This document shows, piece after piece, positions 13,014 through 24,794 of a stretch of DNA of 64,000 nt (the first letter of the stretch is position 1; every line of letters begins with the position of its first letter). This stretch comes from Acanthochlamys bracteata (Eukaryota; Streptophyta; Magnoliopsida; Pandanales; Velloziaceae): assembly GCA_019914995.1 (NCBI GenBank), contig CM034128.1, forward strand, positions 8,248,501 to 8,312,500. The letters run 5' to 3'. Made by a program: the position numbers and the translations under genes. A model generated the notes under the pieces. The model worked only from the letters and a program-made list of their open reading frames with translations, made no database searches and was not told where the DNA came from.

Positions 13014-13517
13014 TGTTAAGAAAGGTATATTTTCCATATTGCCTGTCAATGGTCTTGAAATTATATTCATATAGGTTTAGGCTCACTCTTCTCATCAGCC
13101 AATTGATTTTGAAAAGAATTTTGAATTCGTCACATAATACTAGAGAAAGGCTGGGCCGGATCAGTGCAAGATGTATACTAAATCTAATTTTTATTATTCA
13201 TATTATTCATAGCATTAGTGGTCTTCTTTATTATAGGACAATAGCCCTTTCATTTTATAGTAGGTAGTCCGTTTCATCAAAAGACAGTTGTTCGCTACAT
13301 TTTAAAACAGTAGGCCCACTTCATCCTTCTCCAAGTTTATTATAGGGCAAGTAGTCCGAATCAGTTTAATTCAAAAAAATGTTTCGTTGGAGGGCATATG
13401 TTAAGAAAGATTTAGTCACACATTGTTTATCAATAGTCCTGAGATGATGTTCATAAAGACTTTAACTCATTTTTTTTATCGCCAATTGATTTTGAAAAAA
13501 ATTTTTAATTCGTCACA
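13014..13517 (+). mobile_element. TRIM-like miniature LTR retroelement
   Basis: Two direct repeats of about 120 bp both run from TGTTAAGAAAG to AATTCGTCACA (13014-13134 and 13399-13517), giving the LTR boundary form TG..CA. The internal part is only 264 bp. Right after the left repeat is TAATACTAGAGA, a mutated form of the initiator-tRNA-Met primer site TGGTATCAGAGC. Right before the right repeat is the purine-rich GTTGGAGGG. Flanks are GAACT (13009-13013) and AAACT (13518-13522), a 4-of-5 target-site match. No protein is encoded, so it must have depended on another element's enzymes. The copy looks old. Confidence 0.65.
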
Positions 13518-14538
13518 AAACTTTTTATAATATTTTACAGTAATTTTTTAAACAAATTAAAGTAAACAAAAATTCTCCCGGTTCAACCCGAATAAAAGGA
13601 ATCTAAAATTAGTTTGCCCCACTTTCTAAAATTTTTATTAGCCCGATCCTCTTTTTATAAGATAAAACTAGCCCAACATTTTTAGGATCATTTAAAAAAT
13701 TACAGATACAATAGTTGTACGACTTACAATTCATCCATTTTTTATTTTTTTATAAAAATTATAGTACTGTAAAAAGAATTTTAAAATAGAAAAAATAAAA
13801 ACTAGATAAAATGAGAATATATAAACAACACCGAACAACCTCTTCATCTATAAGTTTGGGACTAAAAACTACATTCGCAAATCTTTCTCTTAAAAATGAA
13901 TACCTTAATAATCGTTCCACAGGTATGTGTCTAATGAGTGATGTTTAATTTGAAAAATCACTTTCCTCTATTTCTTTTCCTATAATAATTTTGATATTCG
14001 ATTTGCCAATTATAAAATAAGTTTTGTGGGCATACCCTATTACATGTTTCAATTACACCGAACTTTACCTTCTCATTCAAGATTTTGAATTCGGCTATTT
14101 TACGTGTTACAGTTATCACTACGAACTTCAGTTTCACATCCACATTGATACTCCACTTCAAAAAAAATTCATTTTGAAACTCAATTCATATTTTTCAATT
14201 ATCACTCTGAACTCTATTTTCACCGAATTTTATTTCTACGAAATTCAATTTTATACTATTGAATACACACTCAGAGACCTACGTACTAATTAACTAGGAC
14301 CATCTTGAACATTAATTTGAATGTTCAACTAATATAGTACTCAAGAATTAGAGCAAAACTGAAAGTTGACATTGAGTCAACATGAATTCGAAATTAAATC
14401 GAAATAGAAAGTCAAAGTTAAGTTGAAATTACATCAATAATGATGGGCGAAATGACAATTATTTGATCATTATTTGAACAATGGTAAAGTTATTCAATTC
14501 GACTTCATTTCAACCTAATATGAACTTGATTTTGACTT
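13518..14538. other. Intergenic spacer
   Basis: A/T-rich with no supported gene. The open frames here (for example 14024-14293) are low-complexity and lack family motifs. Confidence 0.6.
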
Positions 14539-14543
14539 CTAAT

Positions 14544-15067
14544 TGTTAGGATAAAAACAAATTGCATTGGGCTTTATATGTTATTGAGCTCATTTTTAAT
14601 TAGTTCTAGTATGTTGTTAGGGTTCAGAGTATGTTGTTTTTTTGAACTGGTAGCCGTAAGAAAAGAGAGCAATCGGCAAGGAGCAACAACAGTGCAGGAC
14701 AACGTGTAAGGGTTGCGGTGTGTGTTCATGGAGATATATTAGTCGATAAAGATCTTGCAGAAAGAACTGCGCACGCGTGTGGGGCATTGTGTGGTATGTA
14801 TTATTGTGAGATTTTGCTTCCGGCAAGAAAGTATTGATTGTTCTTCCGAGAGGAGTGAAAGTTGTAACTCAATTATTGATAGTAGAATTTTTTTTTTACC
14901 GTCCGTGGATTTTTCACTCAAGTTGGTGAGAATTTTCCCACGTAACTGTCGTATTTTGTTGTATTTTTCAATTGTTATATTTTATCGCAAGATCCTTAGT
15001 ATTTTCGCTACACTTGTCAGGAGCGGCTCTATCTCAAAATTTGTTTTGAGTTATCCCGTTCGTAACA
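14544..15067 (+). repeat. 5' LTR of the gag-only element
   Basis: 524 bp, TG..CA ends. Lacks three short stretches present in the 3' LTR, which explains the length difference. Confidence 0.92.
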
Positions 15068-15069
15068 AG

Positions 15070-15081
15070 TGGTATCAGAGC
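15070..15081 (+). promoter_or_regulatory. Primer-binding site, tRNA-iMet type
   Basis: TGGTATCAGAGC, the standard plant Copia primer site, two bases after the 5' LTR. Confidence 0.93.
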
Positions 15082-15092
15082 TGAAGTTCTAA

Positions 15093-15870
15093 ATGGCAAT
15101 GAGATATGACATTGAGAAGTTTAGCGGGAAAAATTTTCTATTGTGGAAGATAAAGATGATGGCAGTTCTCGCTAAGGAGGATACTGATGCGGCTATTGAG
15201 GGGCGGCCAGACGGCATCACTGATAAGAGGTGGAGAAAGATGGAGCACAATGCGATTGTGAGTATCCATTTAGCACTTGCTGATGAAGTGTTGTGAAGTG
15301 TTTCTGAGAAGAAAACTGTGAAAGAGATTTGGAACAAATTGTATAAGTTGTACGAGGCCAAGTCACTCCACAGCAAGATTTTCTTGAAAAGAAGATTGTA
15401 TACTCTACGGATGGTGGAGTCGCAATCCGTCACCGAGCATATCAATAATCTGAATACTCTATTTTCTCAGCTTATGTTTTTGGGATAGACGTTAGAGTTA
15501 GTAGAGCGAGCAGAGATTCTACTTCAAAGTCTTTCTGATTCGTTTGATCAGCTCGTCATTAATTTGACTAATAATGTTGCTACATATCTTATGTTTGATG
15601 AGGTGGCAGCTACGGTTCTTGAAGAGAAAAATAGATGTAGAAACAAAGAGGACCACAAGTCGAAGCACGCAGCAATCGGGTGATTTGCTAGCATTGCGAG
15701 AAAGATCAAAAGAATGTGGCTCAAGTGGGAACAAGTAGAAAAGCAAGAAGAAGGTGAGGTGTTTTCTCTGTGGTAAGCTTCCCACTATAAGTTTGAGTGC
15801 TCGGAGAACAAGACAGGGGATGCCAGTTCATCGAAGGAGGTGGTTGTGGCAGCTTGTGCATCTGAGGTTG
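15093..15870 (+). pseudogene. Degenerate Copia-type gag
   Basis: The frame opens at the ATG at 15093 (MAMRYDIEKFSGKNFLLWK) and resembles the UBN2/gag-polypeptide domain of plant Copia elements, with KMMAVLAKE and later EIWNKLYKLYEAKSLHSK. The same frame continues through three stops: TGA at 15294, TAG at 15486 and TGA at 15681. A CCHC-knuckle remnant (RCFLCGK then YKFEC) near 15755-15800 is split by an apparent 1-base loss. The capsid protein can no longer be made from this copy. No pol follows. Confidence 0.85.
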
Positions 15871-16797
15871 ATTTTCTCTGAGGCATGCCGACGCTTGGGC
15901 TGACGGGGAGCAGGTGTGGTGGAAAGCAAGCTCTAAATAGCAGCTTATGGGGAGCTGGAGTTCGAAGCAGTGGCGGTTCAAATCAGTTCGATGTAGCTGT
16001 TTGTGACATCAACAGTGGTTGGTGGGAGCTTAGCATGTCAGCAGTAGTAATGGTTGCTGAGCTAGATGCGGAGTCAGCCAAGCGGAGGCTAGAGATGGGG
16101 TACATGGATAGACTGTAGGAAGCCAGGAGACAGTAGTTGTGTTTCAGCAGACTGTAGGCGTCAGTCAGTCATCCTGTATCAATGTTGGATCATTAGTAAA
16201 AATACTGTTGGCATATTGGGATACTATCTTGGGTTCATTGTCCCGAAAGATAGTTGTCAGTAGGGGTGATCTTTGAAGGTCACATATGCAGACCTTTTGG
16301 AAGGTATAGATTCTCCAACTAAAAGAACAAGCAGGGAAAACTTTACAGGACAAATTTCGGAGAGAAGTCTCGAGGCATGCCGATATCGAGACTGAAAATT
16401 TATTATCTATCTCGAGTGTTGGCTAGAATGTGAGATAGCGAGACCTGTGACGAAGATTTTCAGATGTAATGGACCGAGACAGAACAAGAAGAGTCAACGA
16501 ATGGTTTCTCTAGAGCTTCGTGGAGAAGTGTAAGTCGATTGTAACTCCTTTTCTTGTCAGTGTATTCTCCAATCTAGCCAGTGAAGTAGGGAGAATTGTG
16601 TCTCGGGTGGGTGCATCAACAGTGAGAGCTTGTGGTTCTGCTATGATGGGACATATCCGAAGCTGCAGGCCATTGTGAGAACTGCGAGGCAGTGGGAGCG
16701 GATAGTCGGATCGTAGTTGTGATTGTTAGAATGTGTTGTTTTACGATGTTTAAAGAATGAAAAGGAAAGACATTGCAAAGTGTTTTTGGTTGGAGTT
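15871..16797 (+). other. Non-coding interior of the gag-only element
   Basis: Between the gag remnant and the 3' LTR there is relatively GC-rich sequence with only short frames (for example 15885-16118) and no pol motifs. It occupies the place where an autonomous element would carry pol. Confidence 0.75.
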
Positions 16798-17385
16798 TGT
16801 TAAGATAAAAATAAATTGCATTGAATTTTATATGTTATTGAGCCCATTTATCTTTTAATTAGTTCTATCTATTTATTAGGTTATGGCTAATTAGGGTTTA
16901 GAGTGTGTTGTTCTTTTGAGGTTGTAGCCACAAGGTGAGGGTGGCAGTTGCAATAAAAGAGAGCAATCGGCAAGGAGTAACAATAGTGCAGGACAACGTG
17001 CAAGGATTGTGGTATGTGTTGCAGAGATCTATTAGTACAGTAGTGCTGCAGACAGCAACGATGCGCATGTGGGGCATTATATGGTATGTGTTCTTGTGAG
17101 ATTTTCTTATATTATTATAATTGAGTATGTTTTGCTTCCGACAAAAGAGCATTGGTTGTTCTTCCGATAGGAGTGAAGGTTGCAACTCAATTATTGATAG
17201 TAGAGTTTTCTTTGTAACGTCCGTGAATTTTTCTCTTAAGTTTGTGAAAATTTTTCCACGTAATTGTCGTGTTTTGTTGTATTTCTCAATTATTATACTT
17301 TATCGCAAAATTTTCGGTATTTTTACTGCATTTGTCAGGAACGGCTCTGTTTCAGAATTTGTTCTGAGTTACCCCGTTCGTAACA
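16798..17385 (+). repeat. 3' LTR of the gag-only element
   Basis: 588 bp, TG..CA ends, followed directly by the CTAAT duplication. Confidence 0.92.
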
Positions 17386-17928
17386 CTAATTTTGATCTAA
17401 CTTTTAACTATTATATTGCTCGAACCATTCATAATCAATATTAGATTGGTCTAATAGCTCTCAAGAAATTTTGAAGGTCATACCTTTGAATCTATTTTGC
17501 TTCAAATATTTAAATTTGATAGCGGTCTCGCTAATGCGTCTAGTGTAAAATGATTGATTTGCTGCTTCCAGGAAAGTGATTTAGTTACAAAATTTAAACT
17601 CGAAGTTGCAAAAATAAACTGCATGTATGTGTAAGATTAGATTCTCAATTAAACGATCCTAAGTTAGGTACCACATATAGTGCCCGCCTCCATATAAAGC
17701 TCCCTATATATAATTTCTACGAACTTATAGAACCATACTTTTTACGCGGCTCACGTTTGGCTATAAAAATAGGACTAAACTCTATTACCGATCAAACCTT
17801 AATGGCCCTTTAAAGGCCCATTATGTGTAACATGGAAATTAATTTTATGGCGGCCCAAAGTCTAGCAGGTACTAACCAACCCTAGTTTGGGCAATAATCT
17901 AAACTCAGGGCATTGCTCTAGTAACACC

Positions 17929-18460
17929 AAAGTTGTCAAAATCGGAATCTTAAGTAGGATCGTTTCGCTTGAGTATGATCGTAAAATCGGGATCTTAAAG
18001 TAAAATTGTAAGATTTTACATACCGATATATTTTATGAAAAAAATTTTTCTTACCATTAAAAATCTTTTATAAAAGTTTTTCTAATAAATTTTTTTAAAA
18101 AATTTTTAGTACATTTAAAAAAATTTTAATTTCTTTAAATTTTATAAAAAATTACTCTATATTTTATAGAAAATTTCTCAAAATTATAATCTTTAAAAAA
18201 ATCTTCAAACTTTTATAGAAAACTCTCTAAAATTTTATAGAAAAACTCTTTCAAATATAGTTAGTTACAAAAAATTCTTCAAAAGTAAAATTGTATAAGA
18301 TCGTAAAAAGATCGAGATCTTACCGATCTTAAGATTTAAATTTAGATTTAGGTGGGATTTTACTCAAAAAAGGTTTTACTTAAGATCGGGATCGTTTAGG
18401 TGAAGTAAAATCGTAAAATCGTAAAATTTTAAGATTTAAATTGGAATTTTGATAACCTTG
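17929..18460. mobile_element. Non-autonomous hAT-like DNA transposon
   Basis: 532 bp. Terminal inverted repeats are CAAAGTTGTCAAAAT on the left and, read inward from the right, CAAGGTTATCAAAAT (two mismatches in 15). It is flanked by a perfect 8-bp duplication AGTAACAC (17921-17928 and 18461-18468). An 8-bp duplication and a G at terminal position 5 fit the hAT superfamily. The interior is A/T-rich with many GATCTTA/GTAAAATCG words and no transposase frame. Confidence 0.82.
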
Positions 18461-18468
18461 AGTAACAC

Positions 18469-21400
18469 AGGAAAAAAAAAACATAAAACACATTTTAGTA
18501 ATTGGAGGATTATTTTCTTGAGGCAAATATCTCCAAGGCAATTTTTTGGGACGCAATACAACTAAGAAAAAGGCCAATTTTTTCCTCAACTAAAGTTACT
18601 ATAAGAAAAATTGCACAATAATTGCTTGTCCTATAATGTATGATATTACTTAACTTGCACACAGAACCAAAGCTCAATTCATATCAAATAATATGATTAC
18701 ATGAGTTTGTTAAATTATATAAGACGAATTTTTTAATTTCAATATTCAGTTTATTTGCTGAAATAAACTAACATCAAATTTCACATGTATCCCAACCTAT
18801 TATACAAATATAAAAGTTATTTATTTTATAAAATATTTAATTTAAAGATATTTTTAAAATAGATCAAAGTAAAATAAATTACCTTCAAGTAGTTTTCTTA
18901 CAGACATTATTTGCGGCTTTTTTTAAAAATAACTTTGTTTTATTCAAATATATGTAGTATAAGTTTCTTACTTTAGGTATAAGTTTAAGCTTCTTATATC
19001 AGAAATAAGTTCTTTATTTCAATAAGCAATTCTTTTTATAACAATCTCAAACGGGCCCATAGTTGGTTTGATTGCATTTAATTATAATATACTAATCCTA
19101 GTACTTAAAGATTTAATTTCTTTCAGCATCACACTTAATTACATATCTTTGAACCAAAGTTTTGATTAATGTCATTATACACTGATCAATTTTTATTTAG
19201 GCTAATCACTATCAATTAGTAAAGAACCAATCAAAATTTTTATCATTTAGTCAAGTTCTAGTTAGTTCAATAACATATGAAAATGATCCATGAAACCAAG
19301 TCAAGAGTAAAACAAACAATCTTTGATTTTGAATATCAATCAAAAGTTCGGTGCTCGATAATAATCGGTAAGGTTGAAAAACAATTATAAGATAACTAAA
19401 GTAAATTTTTTTTTAAAAACTTACGAAACACAAGACTTATTCATTAAAGGAAGTAATAATATTTTAAAACAATTCTTAGATTTAAATGATTACTGGTCCA
19501 ATTATTAATCATACATTAAAGTCACAACTAAATGTTGCTGTTGTTTTAATTATTGTATAGAACCTCTTAATTAGTTGATCACTTTACAGTTGTTTTCGTA
19601 TACTATGAACTAGAAACATATTAATGATTCTGGATAACAAATTTGAATTCTATATTTCAATTGATTTCTTAAGAGTTTTAACTACTCAATTATAAGATGA
19701 ATATTATTAAATGACTTGTCAAGATCACGTTAATTAAAAAGAAAATAAATTCTAAGGTTGGTAGGCTAAATGGAAGTTGGCTGCAAACACTTGTTAGTTT
19801 ATAAACCACATATCTATGTCATGATTTGTTACAAATAACTGACAATTATTAACTATAATCTGTTTTTTGGAAATGGGCCTAGACCTAAGTTTAAGTCAGA
19901 GTATATACCGAACTATTATGACGGTGCGTTCTTTATCATCTATATATGAAGTAACTTCTTTTGGGAAAAAAAGATTTTGGGATAAATTTTTAAAATTTAT
20001 GCAAGCATTCGCCGTGCATAACTCACTTTTTAAAAACTCATTTTTTTAAAGTCATTTTTCGTTAGAAAAACACACACACAGCCTTACTCTCTCAAATTTG
20101 TTTAAGTAAATTTATTGGTGGAAGGAAGTCTATGTAAATCTACATATCAATCACAATTCAGTATGGTATTTCATAACACTTTCAGGTTAATAAGTAACAA
20201 CCTCATATCATCAAAATAAACTATGTGCAAATTTTCACAAAAATTGAAATATCTTAAAAGAAACATTTTTACATATTGACACTTTCATTCTAAGAATTCT
20301 AACTAACAACAAATTTTTAAAATAAAAATCACGAACAATAATTACGTTATTACTGTACGTGTATATATATAGATATGTATATGAAATAATAGAGGAACAC
20401 ATATAGAATTGTAAACACATATTGCGCACATATTGTCAAAAACGATCGGTAAATATTTAAAATTTAATCTCTACCGTTCAATATAAAAAATTATCAATAG
20501 AAAATACTCTAACAAATTTTACCTCATTAGATCACAAATTTCTTTAATTTTCATCCAATCTATTGATCAAATGACATAAAAATGGTATATGTTTAAAACT
20601 GTATGTGCTTCTATGACTCCAATATATATAGAGAAAAATATGTTCACTCTTTCTTCAAAGCATTTCAGAAATTTCTTGAACATAAACAGCGGAGACTGAG
20701 CACTCCCTTTCTAAAAGCACTTTCGGATGTTTTCTAAATATAAATAGTGAAGATTAAATTCGGAGATTTTACTGACCATAAAAATAGTCAAAAAATATAA
20801 AAAAGTGTCACTATTTTTTCTATAATAAAATAAGCTTTAAAAATTGGATATGACCAACTAAAGAAAGGGGTATAATAGTCACGTTATATTAGATGTGAAT
20901 AATTATTATTTTTGGGACCAATTAATGCACAATGCAAAAAATGGTTAAGTTGGATGGCCAGGTTTGAAAAATAATGTCTATTTGGGCTAGAGAAACAGTT
21001 GCACGGAAAAAGTTGGTCTCATTCATGTTAGTAGGAGAAGCTATTTGAGGTGACGGTAATTCAAAGACCACAAAGGAAGAAGACGAAGAAGAAAAAGAAG
21101 TTAGTACACTATTGCTTATTTTAATTGTAGTAAATTAAGTTTGTTGCAACATCAATGGCAACATGATTGTTTAAGTAGAATTTAGAGAGGCAGTCACCAT
21201 CATTTAGGTCAACATCAATACAAGTAATTAGAAGAAAAAAACACTTTTAGCTTTTTATGTACTACTACTAATTATTTAATTAATTCCTGGTTACAAGCAG
21301 AGGATAGTTCAAATTTACTCTACATTAATTACATATACACAATTTTTAACGGATTTTATTTTGCAAAGAAGTTTTTATATACCAATATCATAACTAACGT

Positions 21401-22926
21401 ATCAATTTATAGTTAACTAGTATTAAGTATAATACTTTGATATAATTATAATTAAGTAGTATTAGTTAAGTATTTGATTTTACGTTGTGATACTTGCATG
21501 TTGTAGCTAGCTAGCTACTACACTAGTGTTGCTTCCGTCGTGTCTGACAAGCGTGCGTCGCGAGAGAGGAAGCAAGAGAGCGAAAGATCGATCGATGTTG
21601 ATATAAATTTTTTTTAAAAGTATATCTTATCGAAGACCATAATCGTACCTAAATAACAAAGACATGCTCCTAACTAGTTGCTGATATTTTTTTCTATTAT
21701 TTTGTAGTATCTGAACCAAATCATATGAAATGAAAGAAAACGAAAGAAATGAAAGACAAAAGGTAGTTAACCACCTCCCATCTGACTTTTTATATATACT
21801 CTCTCGCTCTCTCTCTCACTCAGCTCGCGTACACACACACTCTTGGCAGATTTTCGCTTGTTGATCTTAATTAATTCATGCCGACGTAATCTTGATCATT
21901 GTTTTTCACTATTTTGTACTTACGATGTTTGTGTTCGATGCGTTTTACAGACGCTCTGATGAAGTCTGAATAAAGAAAAAACCAAGCACTCATTAGTATG
22001 ATAGATTTGGAAAAGCTAATAGTTATTCGAACATAGACATAATCTTTCTATGCTTTTGAGCATGCATGCATATAGAAATAAATAATTGTTACGGTTTGTA
22101 AGAAGCGAGGGTAGCTAGAAATTCCAGGCAGACACAGTAACACCGGTAGAAAAAAATTAGATAGTGAAAACTTCTGCACCACTGCCACACAGTTTCCTTC
22201 TGGGGTGGGACCCACGATGGTGTTTGGTTTCCGACCCCATCCATCTAATTATTTCTAGAACAATATAGCAATCGGCCTAGCTAGCTATCTAGCTCACTGC
22301 TAATAGCTCTCCACCGTGCATGAGTTCCTGCCGCTGACGTTGTGATTTTTGCTGTTACTGCTTGTGTTTGTGGTTATGCACTAAACACGAGAGAGGTCGA
22401 GGAGCAGAGTAAGGCAACTTGGGTTGAATTCGACTGTGAGGGACCAAGGCCAATGAGGGCAAATGCCAAAAGCGAGATTCTCCGCGATGCTGCTGCTCGC
22501 TGAGAAAAAGCTGGTAGCAGTTTCGATTCAATTTGCTTGTGCTTTTCTCTAAGATTTTTAAGGTAACATGTCTTCTTCTCTCCATGGCCCCCATTCTCTC
22601 CTTTCTCCCTACCGTTTGTTGCCAGCACCCCTTCTTCGTGTCCCACAACACCACCATCGTTCACCGTTGATCTTTTTCTCAGTGAATAAAAAGAAACTGA
22701 TGAAGTACACGCGGTGAACAGTGAGAGTGAGCTAGAAATTAAGCGAGAAATTTAGACATGTTTTTTTCTTTTCTTTTCATCATTGTGATATCGATATCAA
22801 AACTTCGCATCAAGATAAATATATACCACCCTACTCGCCTACCGATATTTCACATTTTATTACCATCTTCCCCACACACCAGTCCGCCTTGCTCCTTTTC
22901 TTTTTTCTTTATTTTTATTTTGTAGC
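18469..22926. other. Gene-free spacer and distal promoter of the NAC gene
   Basis: No supported coding frame. 20415-20560 is a single-arm relative of the foldback repeat at 39.9 kb (shared words TATTTAAA.TTTAATCTCTA and CGTT.AATAT). Near 21790-21840 a TTTTATATATA box is followed by CT-rich and CA-rich runs, which could be an upstream transcription start or just simple sequence. 22.2-22.7 kb is less A/T-rich, but its open frames show no recognisable domain. Confidence 0.55.
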
Positions 22927-22935
22927 TATATAAAG
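22927..22935 (+). promoter_or_regulatory. TATA box of the NAC gene
   Basis: TATATAAAG, 219 bases before the ATG, followed by a CT-rich initiation-like region. The implied leader is about 190 bases. Confidence 0.6.
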
Positions 22936-23153
22936 GTACTCTCTCTTGTTTCTTCAGTCTTTCCCAATAATTCTATATACACGTTCTTTCTTTTCATCAT
23001 CATTCATTTATTCAACAGTTTATAATATCCCACTTTTACAACCTTCTTTCATTTCTTGTCAGAAGCTGCAGCTAGCACCGTCCCGGCCGGCGTGCATTAT
23101 AATAATTAGTTGTATTTAATCATCCACTTCTTTAGAAGAATCTAAAGATCATC

Positions 23154-24794
23154 ATGAGCATAACAGTTAACGGGCAGTCGCGCGTTCCGCCGGGATTCCG
23201 TTTCCATCCAACAGAAGAAGAGTTGCTGAATTATTACCTGAGGAAGAAGGTCGCCAGCGAGAAGATTGATCTTGATGTCATACGTGATGTTGATCTTAAC
23301 AAGCTTGAGCCGTGGGATATCCAAGGTACGTAGGTGCCTCAAATATTTTGCCTCTTGCTTTCTTTCTTGTTCATGCCATGCAGGCTTGGATGTTTATTAT
23401 ATACATATATTTCACGGTTCCCCTGAATTTAGGGAACTATGCATGGACATATATACGTAAATGGTTCCGACAAATATTTGCTATGCAACTGTCGCCTCTC
23501 GTTTTTGTCTTTTTCATTTTGTATTGTTCTGATCTGGTTTCGTTTAGGCTGATACTGATCGATCGTTATATTCTGTATTTTTTAGTAGTTAAAATGTCTG
23601 AGAGTTTTTAGTTTATGATCGTATAAATTGCAGAGAAGTGCAGAATTGGATCGACGCCGCAGAACGATTGGTACTTCTTCAGTCACAAGGATAAGAAGTA
23701 CCCGACAGGAACGAGGACGAACAGAGCAACAGCTGCTGGATTCTGGAAAGCTACCGGTCGCGACAAGGTGATTTACAGCAGCGGCAGAAGGATTGGGATG
23801 AGAAAGACACTCGTCTTCTACAGAGGTAGAGCGCCTCATGGACAGAAATCAGATTGGATCATGCATGAGTACAGGCTTGATGATAACTCTGACGCCAACT
23901 CCTCCATGGTGAGCTGCTTTCTTAAATGCTTACATTTTTCTTGAGAAAACATTAAAAATAAGCTTTGTTCTTATGTTGGATGGTTTGATTAATTAGGGTG
24001 CAAGCTCAATGGCGGACGCAATGGCGTCGGAAGAAGGCTGGGTAGTTTGCCGTGTTTTCAAGAAGAAGAACCATCACAAGTCTGTTGACAGCCCCAACAA
24101 CTCCTCATCGACTGTCATCAACGAGGCAAGAAATACTCCAGTGTTCCATCACTCTAGTGGCAGCGGCAACAGCGAAACACCCCTAGATCAGATCTTGCAG
24201 TACATGGGAAAATCTTGCAAGCTCGAGAGCGATAAGCTGGCGATCAACGGAACCAGTAGTAAGTTGAGCCTGAGTGAGACAAATTCAACCGGCAGAAACC
24301 TGAGATATCTTCTTCCATTCATCGATACTGGGGGTTTACATGATCGGTTCATGAAGCTTCCAGCTCTTGAGAGCCCGACCAATAATTTACCGTCACTGCC
24401 TACATACACAACTACGATTTTTCAAGATCATGATCAGAATGGGGAACAATCAGCTGGGTACCACGAGCTCATCGGTTCAGGCATGGCCCAACTTAACAAC
24501 GTACAGCAGCCGGAGACGGTTGTTAGCGACTGGGCTACATTAGACAGGCTCGTTGCGTCTCATCTAAACGGACAATCGTCAGAAGCATCGAAGCAACTGT
24601 CTTGTTGCTTCGACGAACAAAGCTTCGTTGCTTATTCACCTTCAAGTCCAAATACAACGACCGCAGCGACGATCAGGCTTCTCAGCAGTAATGGTGGAGA
24701 CGCAGACAGAGACGGCGATCTTTGGAGTTTCGCACGGTCGGTATCTTCTTCTTCCGACCACCTCTGTAGCTTGGCGTCTCAATCTCCAATGTAA
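23154..24794 (+). CDS. NST1-like: NAC transcription factor, NST/SND1 secondary-wall clade
   Basis: Nuclear NAC-domain transcription factor of the clade that switches on lignin, cellulose and xylan genes in fibres and endothecium (NST1, NST2, SND1). Exons: 23154-23325, 23634-23908 and 23997-24794, giving 414 aa with all junctions in frame and the usual NAC three-exon layout. It starts [20 protein letters not shown], the signature start of this clade. NAC blocks follow in order: [62 protein letters not shown] and WIMHEYRL, then [11 protein letters not shown] (163-173). The C-terminal activation region keeps clade-specific islands: [10 protein letters not shown] (from 267), [12 protein letters not shown] (from 326) and a terminal LWSF..SSSSD stretch. 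It is a single, intact copy. The clade is firm; the exact orthologue is inferred. Confidence 0.94.

Larger units (their letters stand above)
14544..17385 (+). mobile_element. Non-autonomous gag-only LTR retrotransposon (Copia type)
   Basis: A complete element bounded by the perfect 5-bp target duplication CTAAT (14539-14543 and 17386-17390). LTRs are 14544-15067 (524 bp) and 16798-17385 (588 bp). Both begin TGTTA and end CCCGTTCGTAACA. Two bases after the left LTR lies the tRNA-iMet primer site TGGTATCAGAGC (15070-15081). TTGGTTGGAGTTT just before the right LTR is the likely polypurine tract. The 1.7-kb interior has a broken gag frame and no sign of protease, integrase, reverse transcriptase or RNase H. 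The LTRs differ by many substitutions and several indels, so the insertion is old. Confidence 0.92.

Noticed and set aside
14755..15084. Plus-strand frame of 109 codons and its look-alikes at 17121-17444 and 35870-36061 (minus)
   Set aside because: They resemble each other only because all three lie in LTRs of the same element family; they are not genes.
22355..22664. Two overlapping minus-strand frames of about 100 codons upstream of the NAC gene
   Set aside because: Low-complexity composition, no family motif, no promoter signals, and one begins at GTG. The position is more consistent with NAC promoter DNA.
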